Assembly: GCF_021234875.1 (NCBI RefSeq)
Contig: NZ_JAJQVM010000023.1
Span: forward strand, 37,772 to 101,771
Origin: Marinibactrum halimedae
GTDB taxonomy: Bacteria; Pseudomonadota; Gammaproteobacteria; Pseudomonadales; Cellvibrionaceae
DNA: 64,000 bases
Reading direction: 5' to 3'
Positions within the stretch are counted from its first letter, which is position 1, and every line of letters begins with the position of its first letter. Made by a program: the position numbers and the translations under genes. This document shows positions 6,765 to 15,502 of this stretch, one piece after another. The notes under the pieces are model-generated. The model was not told the DNA's origin. It saw nothing but the letters and a program-made list of their open reading frames with translations, and made no database searches.

Positions 6765-7808
6765 TTATACCAACTCACCTAATAAATCATCGTGATACTC
6801 GGCTAATTCTTCACCTTTTTTCACTTTTTGAATGAAGTCAGGGTTTGCAATAAAAGGGCGACCAATAGCAAGTAAATCAAACTGATTGTTGTTAATAGCC
6901 GAACTCCCTGTTTCGGCAGTGTAACCACCGACGCCAACTAAGGTTTTTGAATAATAACGGCGCACATAATTTGATGCGGTACCTTCCAGGTAGTCAAACT
7001 CCATCGAGTCATCAAAGATACCAATATGCAGAAACGCCAAATCACGCTTTTCGAGTTCTGGTAGTAAATAATCAAATACCGCTCGATCCCGTACATCTCC
7101 CTCCATATTAAAATACGCTCCCGGAGAAATTCTCAACGCCGTACGATCTGAACCAATTCGCTCAATGATGGCATCCACGACCTCCAATGGGAAACGCACC
7201 ATATTTTCCGGAGTGCCGCCATATTCATCGTCTCGACTATTGGCGCCATAATGCAAAAACTGATCAATTAAGTAACCATTGGCTCCGTGAATTTCAACAC
7301 CGTCAAACCCGGCCTCTAAGGCATTCGCGGCAGCTTGAGCGTAATCGTCAACCAACTGTTTAAGCTCCCCAGGAGTGGCAGGGGTCGGCTCGATATAGGT
7401 CAACTCACGCATCCTCGGTACAGTGCCGTCCACTTGAATTGGAGAAGGGGCGAGAACCTTATCCCCCTTCCAAAAATAGGGATGGGCAACACGCCCGGTA
7501 TGCCATAGCTGCGCAAACATTTTCCCACCCTTTCGGTGTACCGCATCCGTCACATTTCTCCAGCCCTGAATTTGCTCAGGGGTAAATAACCCTGGTGTAT
7601 TCGGATAGCCCTGGCCATCTGCTCGAATAATGGTGGCTTCAGAAATAATCAAACCCGCTTCGGCCCGACGGGCATAATAATCGGCCATGGCTTGTGTCGG
7701 CACCAAATTGTCATCTGCCATGCATCGAGTCAATGGAGCCATAAGGATACGATTGGAAAGAGACAAGGTCTCGTTTAATGGAAAAGGTTTAAAAAGTGTC
7801 TCTAACAT
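6765..7808 (-). CDS. Old Yellow Enzyme family FMN-dependent alkene reductase (NemA-like)
   Basis: 347 residues with the OYE TIM-barrel pattern: NRILMAPLTRCMA near the N-terminus, QLWHTGRVAHP, the ligand-binding His/Asn pair in EIHGANGYLIDQFL, and the FMN-phosphate motif LLAIGRPFIANPDF. The family reduces activated C=C bonds, nitro compounds and related electrophiles with NAD(P)H in the cytoplasm. I chose the ATG at 7808 (GAGGA eight bases upstream); a longer frame from 7859 would run through the operator region. It is divergent from a TetR gene and shares with it an intergenic region carrying three palindromic sites, the usual nemRA-like arrangement for electrophile-induced reductases. Confidence 0.9.
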   Translation of the reverse strand: MLETLFKPFPLNETLSLSNRILMAPLTRCMADDNLVPTQAMADYYARRAEAGLIISEATIIRADGQGYPNTPGLFTPEQIQGWRNVTDAVHRKGGKMFAQLWHTGRVAHPYFWKGDKVLAPSPIQVDGTVPRMRELTYIEPTPATPGELKQLVDDYAQAAANALEAGFDGVEIHGANGYLIDQFLHYGANSRDDEYGGTPENMVRFPLEVVDAIIERIGSDRTALRISPGAYFNMEGDVRDRAVFDYLLPELEKRDLAFLHIGIFDDSMEFDYLEGTASNYVRRYYSKTLVGVGGYTAETGSSAINNNQFDLLAIGRPFIANPDFIQKVKKGEELAEYHDDLLGELV

Positions 7809-7824
7809 GAGTGAATCCTCAATC

Positions 7825-7890
7825 TTGAATGTTTGTTCAAAATAAACATTCTTGAGCAAACATTCAAGATATTTTTGAATATTTATTCAA
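7825..7890. promoter_or_regulatory. Three palindromic operators for the TetR regulator
   Basis: Sites of the form TTGA(A/G)(T/C)-N4-(A/G)TTCAA occur at 7825-7840, 7852-7867 and 7875-7890. The first and second also build a 12-bp perfect inverted repeat (CTTGAATGTTTG / CAAACATTCAAG). They cover the start regions of both divergent genes, so one regulator probably controls itself and the reductase. Confidence 0.7.
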
Positions 7891-7953
7891 GTATTGGTAA
7901 GATTGGCGCTCATTGAACAATCAATAACATCAAGAAAAAGGCTGGAACCCCCT

Positions 7954-8532
7954 ATGCGTAGTGCAGAGTTTGACCGGGAAGAGGTATTACGTTCTGCCAT
8001 GGAGGCTTTCCTTGCTAAAGGTTATGGCAAAACCAGCATGACCGACTTGAAGCACGCAACAGGCCTTCATCCTGGCTCCATTTACTGTGCGTTTGAAAAC
8101 AAGCGGGGCCTGTTGTTGGCTTCGCTTGAACAGTACAAGCTTGACCGAAGCCATGAATTTGAATATTTTTTTAAACAAGAGGATTCGGTATTAAACGGAT
8201 TACGATCCTACCTTGCACAGGTAGTAAAAGAGTGCGACCGCGACAACATTAAAGACTGTTTACTGCAAAAAGCTCTGAGCGAGCTAGCTCAACAAGACGA
8301 AGAAGTTGAATTGGTGATTGCCGAAAGCTTAGGCCAATGGCAAAAAGGCATTGAAGACAAACTCCTACAAGCACAACAAAATAATGAACTCACTACAGAC
8401 AGAAACCACAGAGAATTAGCGCAATTCTTGGTGATGGGTATCTACGGCCTTCGTACTTTTTCCCACACACAACCCGAAAAAGGTGTTTTGCAACGTCTGG
8501 CTAATGAGTTATTTGACTATATTTCTCAATAA
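7954..8532 (+). CDS. TetR/AcrR family repressor of the divergent reductase
   Basis: 192 residues. Residues about 6-55 are a TetR HTH (REEVLRSAMEAFLAKGYGKT, then TDLKHATGLHPGSIYCAFEN), with a helical ligand-binding domain after it that contains several Cys (KECDRDNIKDCLLQ), possible sensors for electrophiles as in NemR (inference). The ATG at 7954 gives the usual TetR N-terminal length; a TTG at 7894 would add 20 residues and start inside the operator region. It is divergent from the OYE gene and probably autoregulated. Confidence 0.85.
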   Translation: MRSAEFDREEVLRSAMEAFLAKGYGKTSMTDLKHATGLHPGSIYCAFENKRGLLLASLEQYKLDRSHEFEYFFKQEDSVLNGLRSYLAQVVKECDRDNIKDCLLQKALSELAQQDEEVELVIAESLGQWQKGIEDKLLQAQQNNELTTDRNHRELAQFLVMGIYGLRTFSHTQPEKGVLQRLANELFDYISQ

Positions 8533-8897
8533 TTTCAATACTGACCCCCTCGAAAACGCTGAAAAAATAAACTAAACGATGCTAATTCACAAGCCTCTGT
8601 TATTTCCCTCCACTATTTCCTTCCACAATAAAACACACAAAAGCCATCGCTCTAATTTGTAAAAAAAATGAAATATTTAAATTTTACAAAAGTTAATTTT
8701 ACTCGATTTGCTTTTACAACCCAAAATAATCTAGTCTGTATCACATTACGGGTTGGCCGATTTTGTTGACGCTCAAGTGCATTAATACACTCACTATGCC
8801 ATCAACCTGCACTACATCATTTTTTAAATAACGGCTGTTATATAAAATTTATTGTTTCCACTTTTATCACCTCATGTTTGCCTTTGGAGATAACTTC
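8533..8897. other. AT-rich intergenic region
   Basis: 365 bp between the tetR-like gene and the next + strand gene. I see no convincing hairpin, promoter or repeat beyond general AT-richness; it presumably holds the promoter of the gene at 8898. Confidence 0.4.
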
Positions 8898-10487
8898 ATG
8901 CATAAAAACACACTCTTACCTAAGTGCTTATCGGCCTGGGCACTTTTATTCACCATGGAATATGGCATTGCAGAGCCCCATTCTTTGCATGAAGCTCCTT
9001 TACATCAAACTCCTTTACATGAAAATAATTTGTACAAAAACCATTTGCCCCTTAAAAATACCGCTTTTGAAGATTTACTGAACGATACTTACAAGCTCAT
9101 GGATGAAAATTGGCAAAGGCCTTCTGGTGGTTTTTGCAGCAGCGGCCGAGCAGCCACTTGGTGTGCACTGGGGCTTCTACACAGAAACGCCTCCGGGGAT
9201 ATTGAAAAAGCCTCTGATATGCTTACAGCGGTTCTCTCTCATCAAATTAACGCACCGGGAAAATACTATCATGGTGCCTTTGTTCGTCGCTTTCTTAGCC
9301 CCGAGGAGTACAACAAATTAGATCTGTTCAATTTGAGCTCTTCTTATTTTGATTACAACTATCGAGAATTTGTCGGTAATGCCTTTATTTTAATGCTCAT
9401 TGAGTTTTCAGATGTACTACCTGAAGAACTTGTGAAAAAAATGCACGATGCAGTGTATTTAATGGCAGAAGGGGCATATTTAAGAAACATGTCAGCGGAG
9501 TACAGCAATATTGCCGTCATGCAGGCCTACCTTCTGCATTACGCAGGTATAAAATACAACCAGCCTCGCTGGGAGAAACGCTCAAGAGCACTTTCCGGCG
9601 ACATCGTTAGGCATTTTCGTGAGAATGGTACTATTAATGAATACAATTCGCCCACTTATGATGGCGTCACACTGATTGCGCTTTCTATGTGGCGTCAGCA
9701 TGGTTTAACACGACCTTTCAGAGCCTATGGAGAAGTGGTTTACAGAGAACTGTGGGAGAATGTGCTGAAACATTACCACCCCAAATTACGTAACTTTGTC
9801 GGCCCGTGGTTTAGAGCTTATGGTAACGATGTTACTCAATATGTTGCCATGACAGGCTTACTACTCAACCGTAATCTGCCTGCCGAGCAATGGCCTTCTC
9901 CTGATGGAGAAATTCGCTCCATGCGCCATCGCCATGATTTTGGAACGCTGCCCATGGCAGACTTACTGGATGTAAGCTTACCCAAGAAGTTATGGAGAGA
10001 GCTGTATTTCCCCACCTATGATCGCTCTTTTTCTGAATATATTTCTCGTGATCCGGTAGTAAAAAGTTCTGCTTATATGGGTGAAGATTATATGTTTGGT
10101 GCATTGTATGCAGAGCGTGGCATGGTGCATCATCAATCAAAACCCATCACTATTCACTGGCAAACCATAACCGATGATATAGGGGCAATCACCCTTTCAA
10201 GCGGCCACCACACAAAAGCAACCGCTGAAAGTGGTGTATTGGAAGTAGAAATTAATAACGTGGTAAAAGTAAGGAAAAACGATAACCCAGAACATATTCG
10301 TTTTGATGTCGACATTGCTGATAGCGCTGAATTACTGTCTATTGAGCAAAATCAATGGGCCTTTGCAGGCAGAACCTTTGAGGTAAAAACAGACGCGACA
10401 TTTATAGACGTTGTTAAAAATGGCAGTCAGTATCACATTACTTATCAATTTAATACCGAAAGCGGGAATCATTTTGAAATTCGATAA
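8898..10487 (+). CDS. Secreted protein of unknown function, probably an alpha/alpha-barrel
   Basis: 529 residues starting at the ATG at 8898, which has GGAG eight bases upstream; the in-frame ATG at 8874 lacks one. Residues 1-26 form a Sec signal ending near GIAEP. An in-frame 15-bp duplication encodes the following LHEAPLHQTPLHENN. The rest is rich in helices and aromatic residues (FCSSGRAATWCALGLLH, NGTINEYNSPTYDGV, LRNFVGPWFRAYGNDVTQYV), a pattern I associate with uncharacterised secreted toroid proteins, including fungal ones; the last 100 residues look beta-rich, as in two-domain polysaccharide lyases. A carbohydrate-active role is plausible but unproven. It stands alone, closed by a strong terminator. 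Confidence 0.65.
   Translation: MHKNTLLPKCLSAWALLFTMEYGIAEPHSLHEAPLHQTPLHENNLYKNHLPLKNTAFEDLLNDTYKLMDENWQRPSGGFCSSGRAATWCALGLLHRNASGDIEKASDMLTAVLSHQINAPGKYYHGAFVRRFLSPEEYNKLDLFNLSSSYFDYNYREFVGNAFILMLIEFSDVLPEELVKKMHDAVYLMAEGAYLRNMSAEYSNIAVMQAYLLHYAGIKYNQPRWEKRSRALSGDIVRHFRENGTINEYNSPTYDGVTLIALSMWRQHGLTRPFRAYGEVVYRELWENVLKHYHPKLRNFVGPWFRAYGNDVTQYVAMTGLLLNRNLPAEQWPSPDGEIRSMRHRHDFGTLPMADLLDVSLPKKLWRELYFPTYDRSFSEYISRDPVVKSSAYMGEDYMFGALYAERGMVHHQSKPITIHWQTITDDIGAITLSSGHHTKATAESGVLEVEINNVVKVRKNDNPEHIRFDVDIADSAELLSIEQNQWAFAGRTFEVKTDATFIDVVKNGSQYHITYQFNTESGNHFEIR
8985..9029 (+). repeat. In-frame 15-bp tandem repeat after the signal peptide
   Basis: Three copies of TT(G/A)CAT(G/C)AA(G/A)(C/A)T(C/A)(C/A)T-type units (8985-8999, 9000-9014, 9015-9029) encode LHEAP-LHQTP-LHENN, and a fourth diverged unit follows. 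The repeat lies in the poorly conserved stretch right behind the signal peptide. Confidence 0.8.
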
Positions 10488-10522
10488 TACCGTTGTTTAT
10501 TCACATTCATAAAACCCCTAAT

Positions 10523-10560
10523 AAAAAAGGGTTGGCCAATTCCTCAGCCAACCCTTTTTT
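10523..10560. terminator. Strong bidirectional terminator
   Basis: AAAAAAGGGTTGGC (10523-10536) pairs perfectly with GCCAACCCTTTTTT (10547-10560). It serves both the secreted-protein gene (+) and the RND pump gene (-), which converge here. Confidence 0.95.
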
Positions 10561-10605
10561 ATTTCAGAAAGTGGCGCCTCTCACCCCCCTTCATTTTCAC
10601 TCTAC

Positions 10606-13600
10606 TCACTTCGCCGACGAATAGTCCGCCTGTGCTGTAGACTCTATCGAAGAAACGCTTTTTTCACCTGGCTTTTCTTTTTTATCGCGGCTGATCAGCG
10701 CATAAAATACCGGCGTTAAAATCAATCCAAACACCGTAACCCCAATCATTCCCGAGAATACCGCTACACCAATGGCTTGGCGCATTTCAGCACCGGCGCC
10801 AGTTGACAACACCAAAGGAACCACCCCCATGATAAAGGCAATAGACGTCATCAAAATTGGACGTAAACGTAAACGGCACGCTTCTAAAATCGCCTCCATG
10901 ACCGTTCGACCTTCATCTTGTAGCTCTCGGGCAAACTCTACGATCAGAATGGCATTTTTGGTTGCCAATGCCACAAGCACAATAAAGCCAATTTGAGTAA
11001 AGATATTGTTATCACCACCATAAATGATCACACCGGTCATGGCCGATAATAAAGTCATTGGCACGATCAAAATAATCGCTAAAGGCAAACGTAAGCTTTC
11101 ATATTGAGCCGCCAAAACCAAAAACACCAATACAACCACTAATGGGAAGACCAATAAGCCTGTATTACCCGCAAGTTTTTGCTGATAAGCTAATTCTGTC
11201 CACTCATAGCTCATCCCCAAGGGCAAGGTTTCAGCTAGAATTTTTTCAATGGCCGCTTGTGCTTGGCCAGAACTGTAACCCGGCGCTGGCCCGCCGTTAA
11301 TTTCTGCGGTGGTAAAACCGTTATAATGCATAACGCGATCTGGCCCTGCGCTGTACTGCACATTCATAATCGAGCCTAACGGCACCATATCACCAAAGTT
11401 ATTTCTTACTTGCAAACGGGCAATTTGTTTCGGATCTTGTCGGAAATTTTCTTCCGCCTGCACATTCACCTGGTAGGTTCGGCCAAACTGATTAAAATCA
11501 TTCACATAAGCTGAGCCCAAATAGATTTGCATGGTGCTAAAAACATCGGAAATATCGACACCCTGTGCTTTGGCTTTCACACGATCCAAATCTACATTGA
11601 TTTGAGGCACATTCACCTGAAAACCTGAGAACACACCCGTTAATTCTGGTGTTTGCCACGCCTTCATAATGACTTGCTGAGTTACTTTGTACACCTCTTC
11701 ATAACCTAAATTAGCGCGGTCTTGAATTTGCAGGCGAAACCCACCAATGGTTCCCAACCCTTGCACAGGAGGTGGTGGAAAAATAGCGACAAATGCTTCT
11801 TTAATAACGCCGAACTGCTGATTAAGTTGCCCCGCTATGGCACCTGCCGACATCTCTGGTGTGGTGCGCTCATCAAAGGGTTTTAACGTGGCAAAAACAA
11901 TCCCACTGCTGGAACTATTAGCGAAGCCATTAATGCTCAATCCCGGAAAGGATACCGCCGAGTCGACACCTGGGTGTTCAAGCACAATTTCTGACATTTT
12001 ACGAATGACCGCTTCGGTTCGATCTAATGATGAAGCATCCGGTAATTGCGCAAAAGCAATTAAGTACATTTTGTCTTGTGGTGGAACATAGCCTGTTGGC
12101 GTACTTGAAAACTGGTGATAAGTCAGCCCCAATAACCCTCCATAAACGGCAAGAATAATGGCCGTCATGCGGATAAGCTTTTTCACTGTTGCGGTATAGC
12201 CGTGGGATAATTTATTAAATAGGTGATTGAACGGGCCAAATAACCATTTACCAAATAGCCGATCCATTAACAGAGTAAGCCAATCTTTTTTTGCACCTTC
12301 TTTTTGCAACAACAACGCAGACAGTGCAGGGCTCAATGTTAACGAATTAATCGACGAAATAACGGTAGAAATAGTGATGGTTAACGCAAACTGTTTGTAA
12401 AACTGTCCCGTTAATCCCGACATAAACGCGGTGGGAATAAACACTGCCGCCAATACCAAAGTAGTCGCGATAATCGGGCCTGTGACCTCTTTCATTGCTT
12501 TTCGTGTCGCATCCAGTGGGGGCAAGCCCTCTTGAATATTTCGCTCTACATTCTCCACCACCACAATGGCATCGTCCACCACAATACCAATCGCCAACAC
12601 CAACCCAAATAATGACAAGGCATTTAATGAGAAGCCCATTAAATGCATAATCGCAAAGGTACCCACCAATGAAATCGGCACAGCAACCAGTGGGATAATG
12701 GAGGCTCTCCACGTCTGCAAAAAGAGCACTACCACAATGACGACAAGAATAATGGCTTCGAGTAAGGTATGAATAACTGCTTCAATGGAGCCGCGCACAA
12801 ACACAGTCGGGTCATAAACAATATCGAATTCCAATCCTTCAGGAAATGTCTGCGACAGCTCTTCCATTCGCGCACGGACATTATCGGAAATTTGCACTGC
12901 GTTCGAACCGGGTGCCTGGAAAATGGGCAAGGCAACTGCAGGCTTATTATCGAGTAATGAACGCAAAGCGTAAGCATCAGCCCCCAACTCCACACGAGCC
13001 ACATCTTTTAATCGAGTGATGGCACCATTATTACCCACCTTGATAATAATATCGCCAAACTCTTCTGGTGTTTCTAAACGACCACGTACATTAATTAAAT
13101 ATTGAAATTCATTGCTGCCACTGGGTTGTGCCCCTAAGGTACCTGCAGCAGCTTGCTGATTTTGTTCGGCAATAGCGGCAAGAATATCACTGGGATTTAA
13201 GCTCAGTGCAGCCACTTTTTCAGGGTCAAGCCAGACACGCATACTGTACTGTCCGCCCCCAAAAACACGAACATCACCAACACCATCAATACGGGCTAAT
13301 TGATCCACCAAGTTTAAATGGCTGTAATTGGACAGGTATAAATTATCGTAACGGTCATCCGGTGACAGAACATGAACAACCATAGTCAAATTCGGAGAAG
13401 ACTTTGCCGTGACTATCCCTAAACGCTGAACCTCTTGGGGCAAACGAGGTGTGGCACGGGCAACACGGTTTTGAACTAACGTTTGGGCGTGATCGGGATC
13501 AGTCCCAATAGCAAACGTTACCGTAATGGATAAACCACCATCTCCTGTGGCTTGTGAAGACATATACAACATGCCTTCCACACCGTTAATGGCTTGCTCC

Positions 13601-13800
13601 AAAGGCGTCGCCACTGTTTCTGCAATCACTTTAGGGTTTGCACCGGGGTAAGAGGCATTCACCACAATCGTGGGAGGCACCACCTCGGGGTATTCCGTAA
13701 TCGGCAATTGCCACACGGCTAATGCGCCGGCAATAAAAATCATCAATGACAACACCCCCGCAAAAATGGGGCGCGGAATAAAGAACTGCGCAAAATTCAT
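10606..13800 (-). CDS. RND multidrug efflux transporter, MexF-like (HAE1 family)
   Basis: 1064 residues, the usual length of an AcrB/MexF inner-membrane pump. The N-terminus (MNFAQFFIPRPIFAGVLSL, ITEYPEVVPPTIVVNASYPG) and the stretch MLYMSSQATGDG follow MexF closely. The conserved VVDDAIVVVENVERN (helix 4 region with the proton-relay Asp pair) and GFSLNALSLFGLVLAIG are present. The pump takes substrates from the periplasm or outer leaflet and is driven by the proton gradient. The ATG is at 13800, one base after the stop of the adaptor gene, so the two are translationally linked. No outer-membrane channel gene follows: the operon ends here and runs into a terminator, so a TolC/OprN-type partner must come from elsewhere. 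Confidence 0.95.
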   Translation of the reverse strand: MNFAQFFIPRPIFAGVLSLMIFIAGALAVWQLPITEYPEVVPPTIVVNASYPGANPKVIAETVATPLEQAINGVEGMLYMSSQATGDGGLSITVTFAIGTDPDHAQTLVQNRVARATPRLPQEVQRLGIVTAKSSPNLTMVVHVLSPDDRYDNLYLSNYSHLNLVDQLARIDGVGDVRVFGGGQYSMRVWLDPEKVAALSLNPSDILAAIAEQNQQAAAGTLGAQPSGSNEFQYLINVRGRLETPEEFGDIIIKVGNNGAITRLKDVARVELGADAYALRSLLDNKPAVALPIFQAPGSNAVQISDNVRARMEELSQTFPEGLEFDIVYDPTVFVRGSIEAVIHTLLEAIILVVIVVVLFLQTWRASIIPLVAVPISLVGTFAIMHLMGFSLNALSLFGLVLAIGIVVDDAIVVVENVERNIQEGLPPLDATRKAMKEVTGPIIATTLVLAAVFIPTAFMSGLTGQFYKQFALTITISTVISSINSLTLSPALSALLLQKEGAKKDWLTLLMDRLFGKWLFGPFNHLFNKLSHGYTATVKKLIRMTAIILAVYGGLLGLTYHQFSSTPTGYVPPQDKMYLIAFAQLPDASSLDRTEAVIRKMSEIVLEHPGVDSAVSFPGLSINGFANSSSSGIVFATLKPFDERTTPEMSAGAIAGQLNQQFGVIKEAFVAIFPPPPVQGLGTIGGFRLQIQDRANLGYEEVYKVTQQVIMKAWQTPELTGVFSGFQVNVPQINVDLDRVKAKAQGVDISDVFSTMQIYLGSAYVNDFNQFGRTYQVNVQAEENFRQDPKQIARLQVRNNFGDMVPLGSIMNVQYSAGPDRVMHYNGFTTAEINGGPAPGYSSGQAQAAIEKILAETLPLGMSYEWTELAYQQKLAGNTGLLVFPLVVVLVFLVLAAQYESLRLPLAIILIVPMTLLSAMTGVIIYGGDNNIFTQIGFIVLVALATKNAILIVEFARELQDEGRTVMEAILEACRLRLRPILMTSIAFIMGVVPLVLSTGAGAEMRQAIGVAVFSGMIGVTVFGLILTPVFYALISRDKKEKPGEKSVSSIESTAQADYSSAK

Positions 13801-13801
13801 C

Positions 13802-15103
13802 TTATTTCTCCGCCGTTGGCACTGTCATGGCCTCGTCCACCGCTGAGGAATCCAGCTCTTTAGAATTCACTTTCGTCGTATCAGAAGGGCTAGCCTCTAA
13901 TGCATCTATTGGCGATCTCAGCATTTCCTGCTGCTTCATTAATTTATCCAAAACCACCTGACTGGCCATAGGACTGCGCTCAGGAGTAACGGGAGTACCG
14001 GGGCGAACTCTCTGTAATCCATTCACCACAATGACTTCACCTTTTTCCAATCCTTTCTGAATTAAACGCAACTCTCCCAATCGATCACCCAAGGTAACCG
14101 CTCTGTATTGAACGGTGTTATTCTCATCCATAACTAAAACGTATTTGCTGTTTAAATCTGTACCGATGGCTTTATCATCAATCAAAATACCGTTATAAGA
14201 CGCACTGGCCGCAATACGAATACGTGCAAATAAACCGGGTATAACACCCGCTTTGGGTTTATCAAACACCGCACGAGCACGAATGGTGCCGCTTTGTGGA
14301 TCAATTTGGTTGTCCACAAAATCAATGTAACCGTAATGTAAAAATTCAGACTCATTCGCCAATGCCATCATCACAGGTGTACGATGATTTCTAGAACTCT
14401 GACGCGCCCCACTTTGCACACGATCAACATAGTCTAGGTAGGTATTTTCATCGGCATCAAAGTAGGCGAATAGTTTTTCGGTAGACACAATCGTGGTCAA
14501 TTCATTTTGCCCAGCAGCCACTAAATTCCCTTTGGTCACTAATGCTCGAGATACTCGGCCTTTAATAGGAGACGTCACCTGAGTGAAATCCAAATCCAAT
14601 TCTGCCGCATCCAAGGCTGATTGAACGGATGACACGCTGGCTCGCGCTTGCTGAAAGTCCGCCCGACGGCTGTCTAAAGTTTCTTGGGACAAGGCTTTTT
14701 GTTTGACCAATCGTTGAGCACGTTCATATTGAGATTTTGCAAAAGCTAACGCACTTTGAGCCGCGACCAAATCCGCCTTTAAGCGATTGACTTCTGCCTG
14801 GAATGGCCGTGCATCGATACGAAAAAGAGGATCACCCTCTTCAACCAATGCCCCTTCCGTGAACAAAACTTCATCAATAAACCCAGATACCCGTGGACGC
14901 AAAGAAACCGTCTCAGGAGCTTCCAAACGGCCAGTAAACTCATCCCACTCAATAATGTCTTGATGGATAACTTCCGCCACAGTCACCGGGGGCCCTGCCT
15001 TAGGCCCCGCGCTCGGGGGTGCTTGCTCATCACTGCATGCACTCAATACCAAGGCAGCAGACAATAGACCTGCGTATGAAATCAGTCGTTTAAAACAGTT
15101 CAT
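13802..15103 (-). CDS. RND efflux periplasmic adaptor (membrane fusion protein), MexE-like
   Basis: 433 residues from the ATG at 15103 (GGAGAG upstream); an ATG at 15124 would add seven residues ahead of the signal. Residues 1-22 are a lipoprotein signal with lipobox LSAC. Then come the lipoyl/barrel-sandwich halves (EFTGRLEAPETVSLRPRVSG ... FTQVTSPIKGRVSRALVTKG) around a coiled-coil hairpin (about 105-170, LKADLVAAQSALAFAKSQYE), and a beta-barrel domain with AVTLGDRLGELRLIQKGLEKGE. It bridges the inner-membrane pump and an outer-membrane channel. It is the first gene of the pump operon, divergent from a LysR gene at 15503. Confidence 0.93.
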   Translation of the reverse strand: MNCFKRLISYAGLLSAALVLSACSDEQAPPSAGPKAGPPVTVAEVIHQDIIEWDEFTGRLEAPETVSLRPRVSGFIDEVLFTEGALVEEGDPLFRIDARPFQAEVNRLKADLVAAQSALAFAKSQYERAQRLVKQKALSQETLDSRRADFQQARASVSSVQSALDAAELDLDFTQVTSPIKGRVSRALVTKGNLVAAGQNELTTIVSTEKLFAYFDADENTYLDYVDRVQSGARQSSRNHRTPVMMALANESEFLHYGYIDFVDNQIDPQSGTIRARAVFDKPKAGVIPGLFARIRIAASASYNGILIDDKAIGTDLNSKYVLVMDENNTVQYRAVTLGDRLGELRLIQKGLEKGEVIVVNGLQRVRPGTPVTPERSPMASQVVLDKLMKQQEMLRSPIDALEASPSDTTKVNSKELDSSAVDEAMTVPTAEK

Positions 15104-15502
15104 CGGCTCTCCAACGAAAAGCATGGTAAAAAGAGAAAATTCATGTATAACTAATAGAATAACTTTAGTTTTCTTGTAGTTTACATAAAATAAAATGATA
15201 AATAATCTGCAAAAAGCGCCAACTTAAGGCTGATAACGCAAGAATGCATTTAGGACAAACACTCGAATAGTCAAGTACTGAATGATCAGACACTTAACAA
15301 TCTGACACTTAACAATCAGACACTGATAAATTCAGGTACTTATAAATAATGTAGAAGCACTTATTAATATAGTGGTACTTAGTAATATAGTGACACTTCA
15401 ACGAAGCACCTAACCCATGAAACTATTAGCGCGACATAAAATATTTATTTTACGCCAAAAAAGTAATTGTCCAGCGGCTCCAACATTCTGAACAGGTTTA
15501 AC
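15104..15502. promoter_or_regulatory. Regulatory region between the pump operon and its LysR regulator
   Basis: 399 bp containing two sets of direct repeats (15285-15329 and 15365-15398) and the small palindrome ATCAG-ACA-CTGAT at 15315-15327. LysR activators usually bind such divergent regions with T-N11-A sites. Which repeats bind the protein cannot be told from sequence. Confidence 0.5.
15285..15398. repeat. Direct repeats in the pump/LysR intergenic region (15 bp x 3 and 18 bp x 2)
   Basis: ATC(A/T)GACACTTAACA occurs at 15285-15299 and 15300-15314, and a diverged copy at 15315-15329. Further on, TAATATAGTG(G/A)(T/C)ACTT occurs at 15365-15380 and 15383-15398. They could be regulator sites or simply the tandem duplications seen elsewhere in the window. 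Confidence 0.85.
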
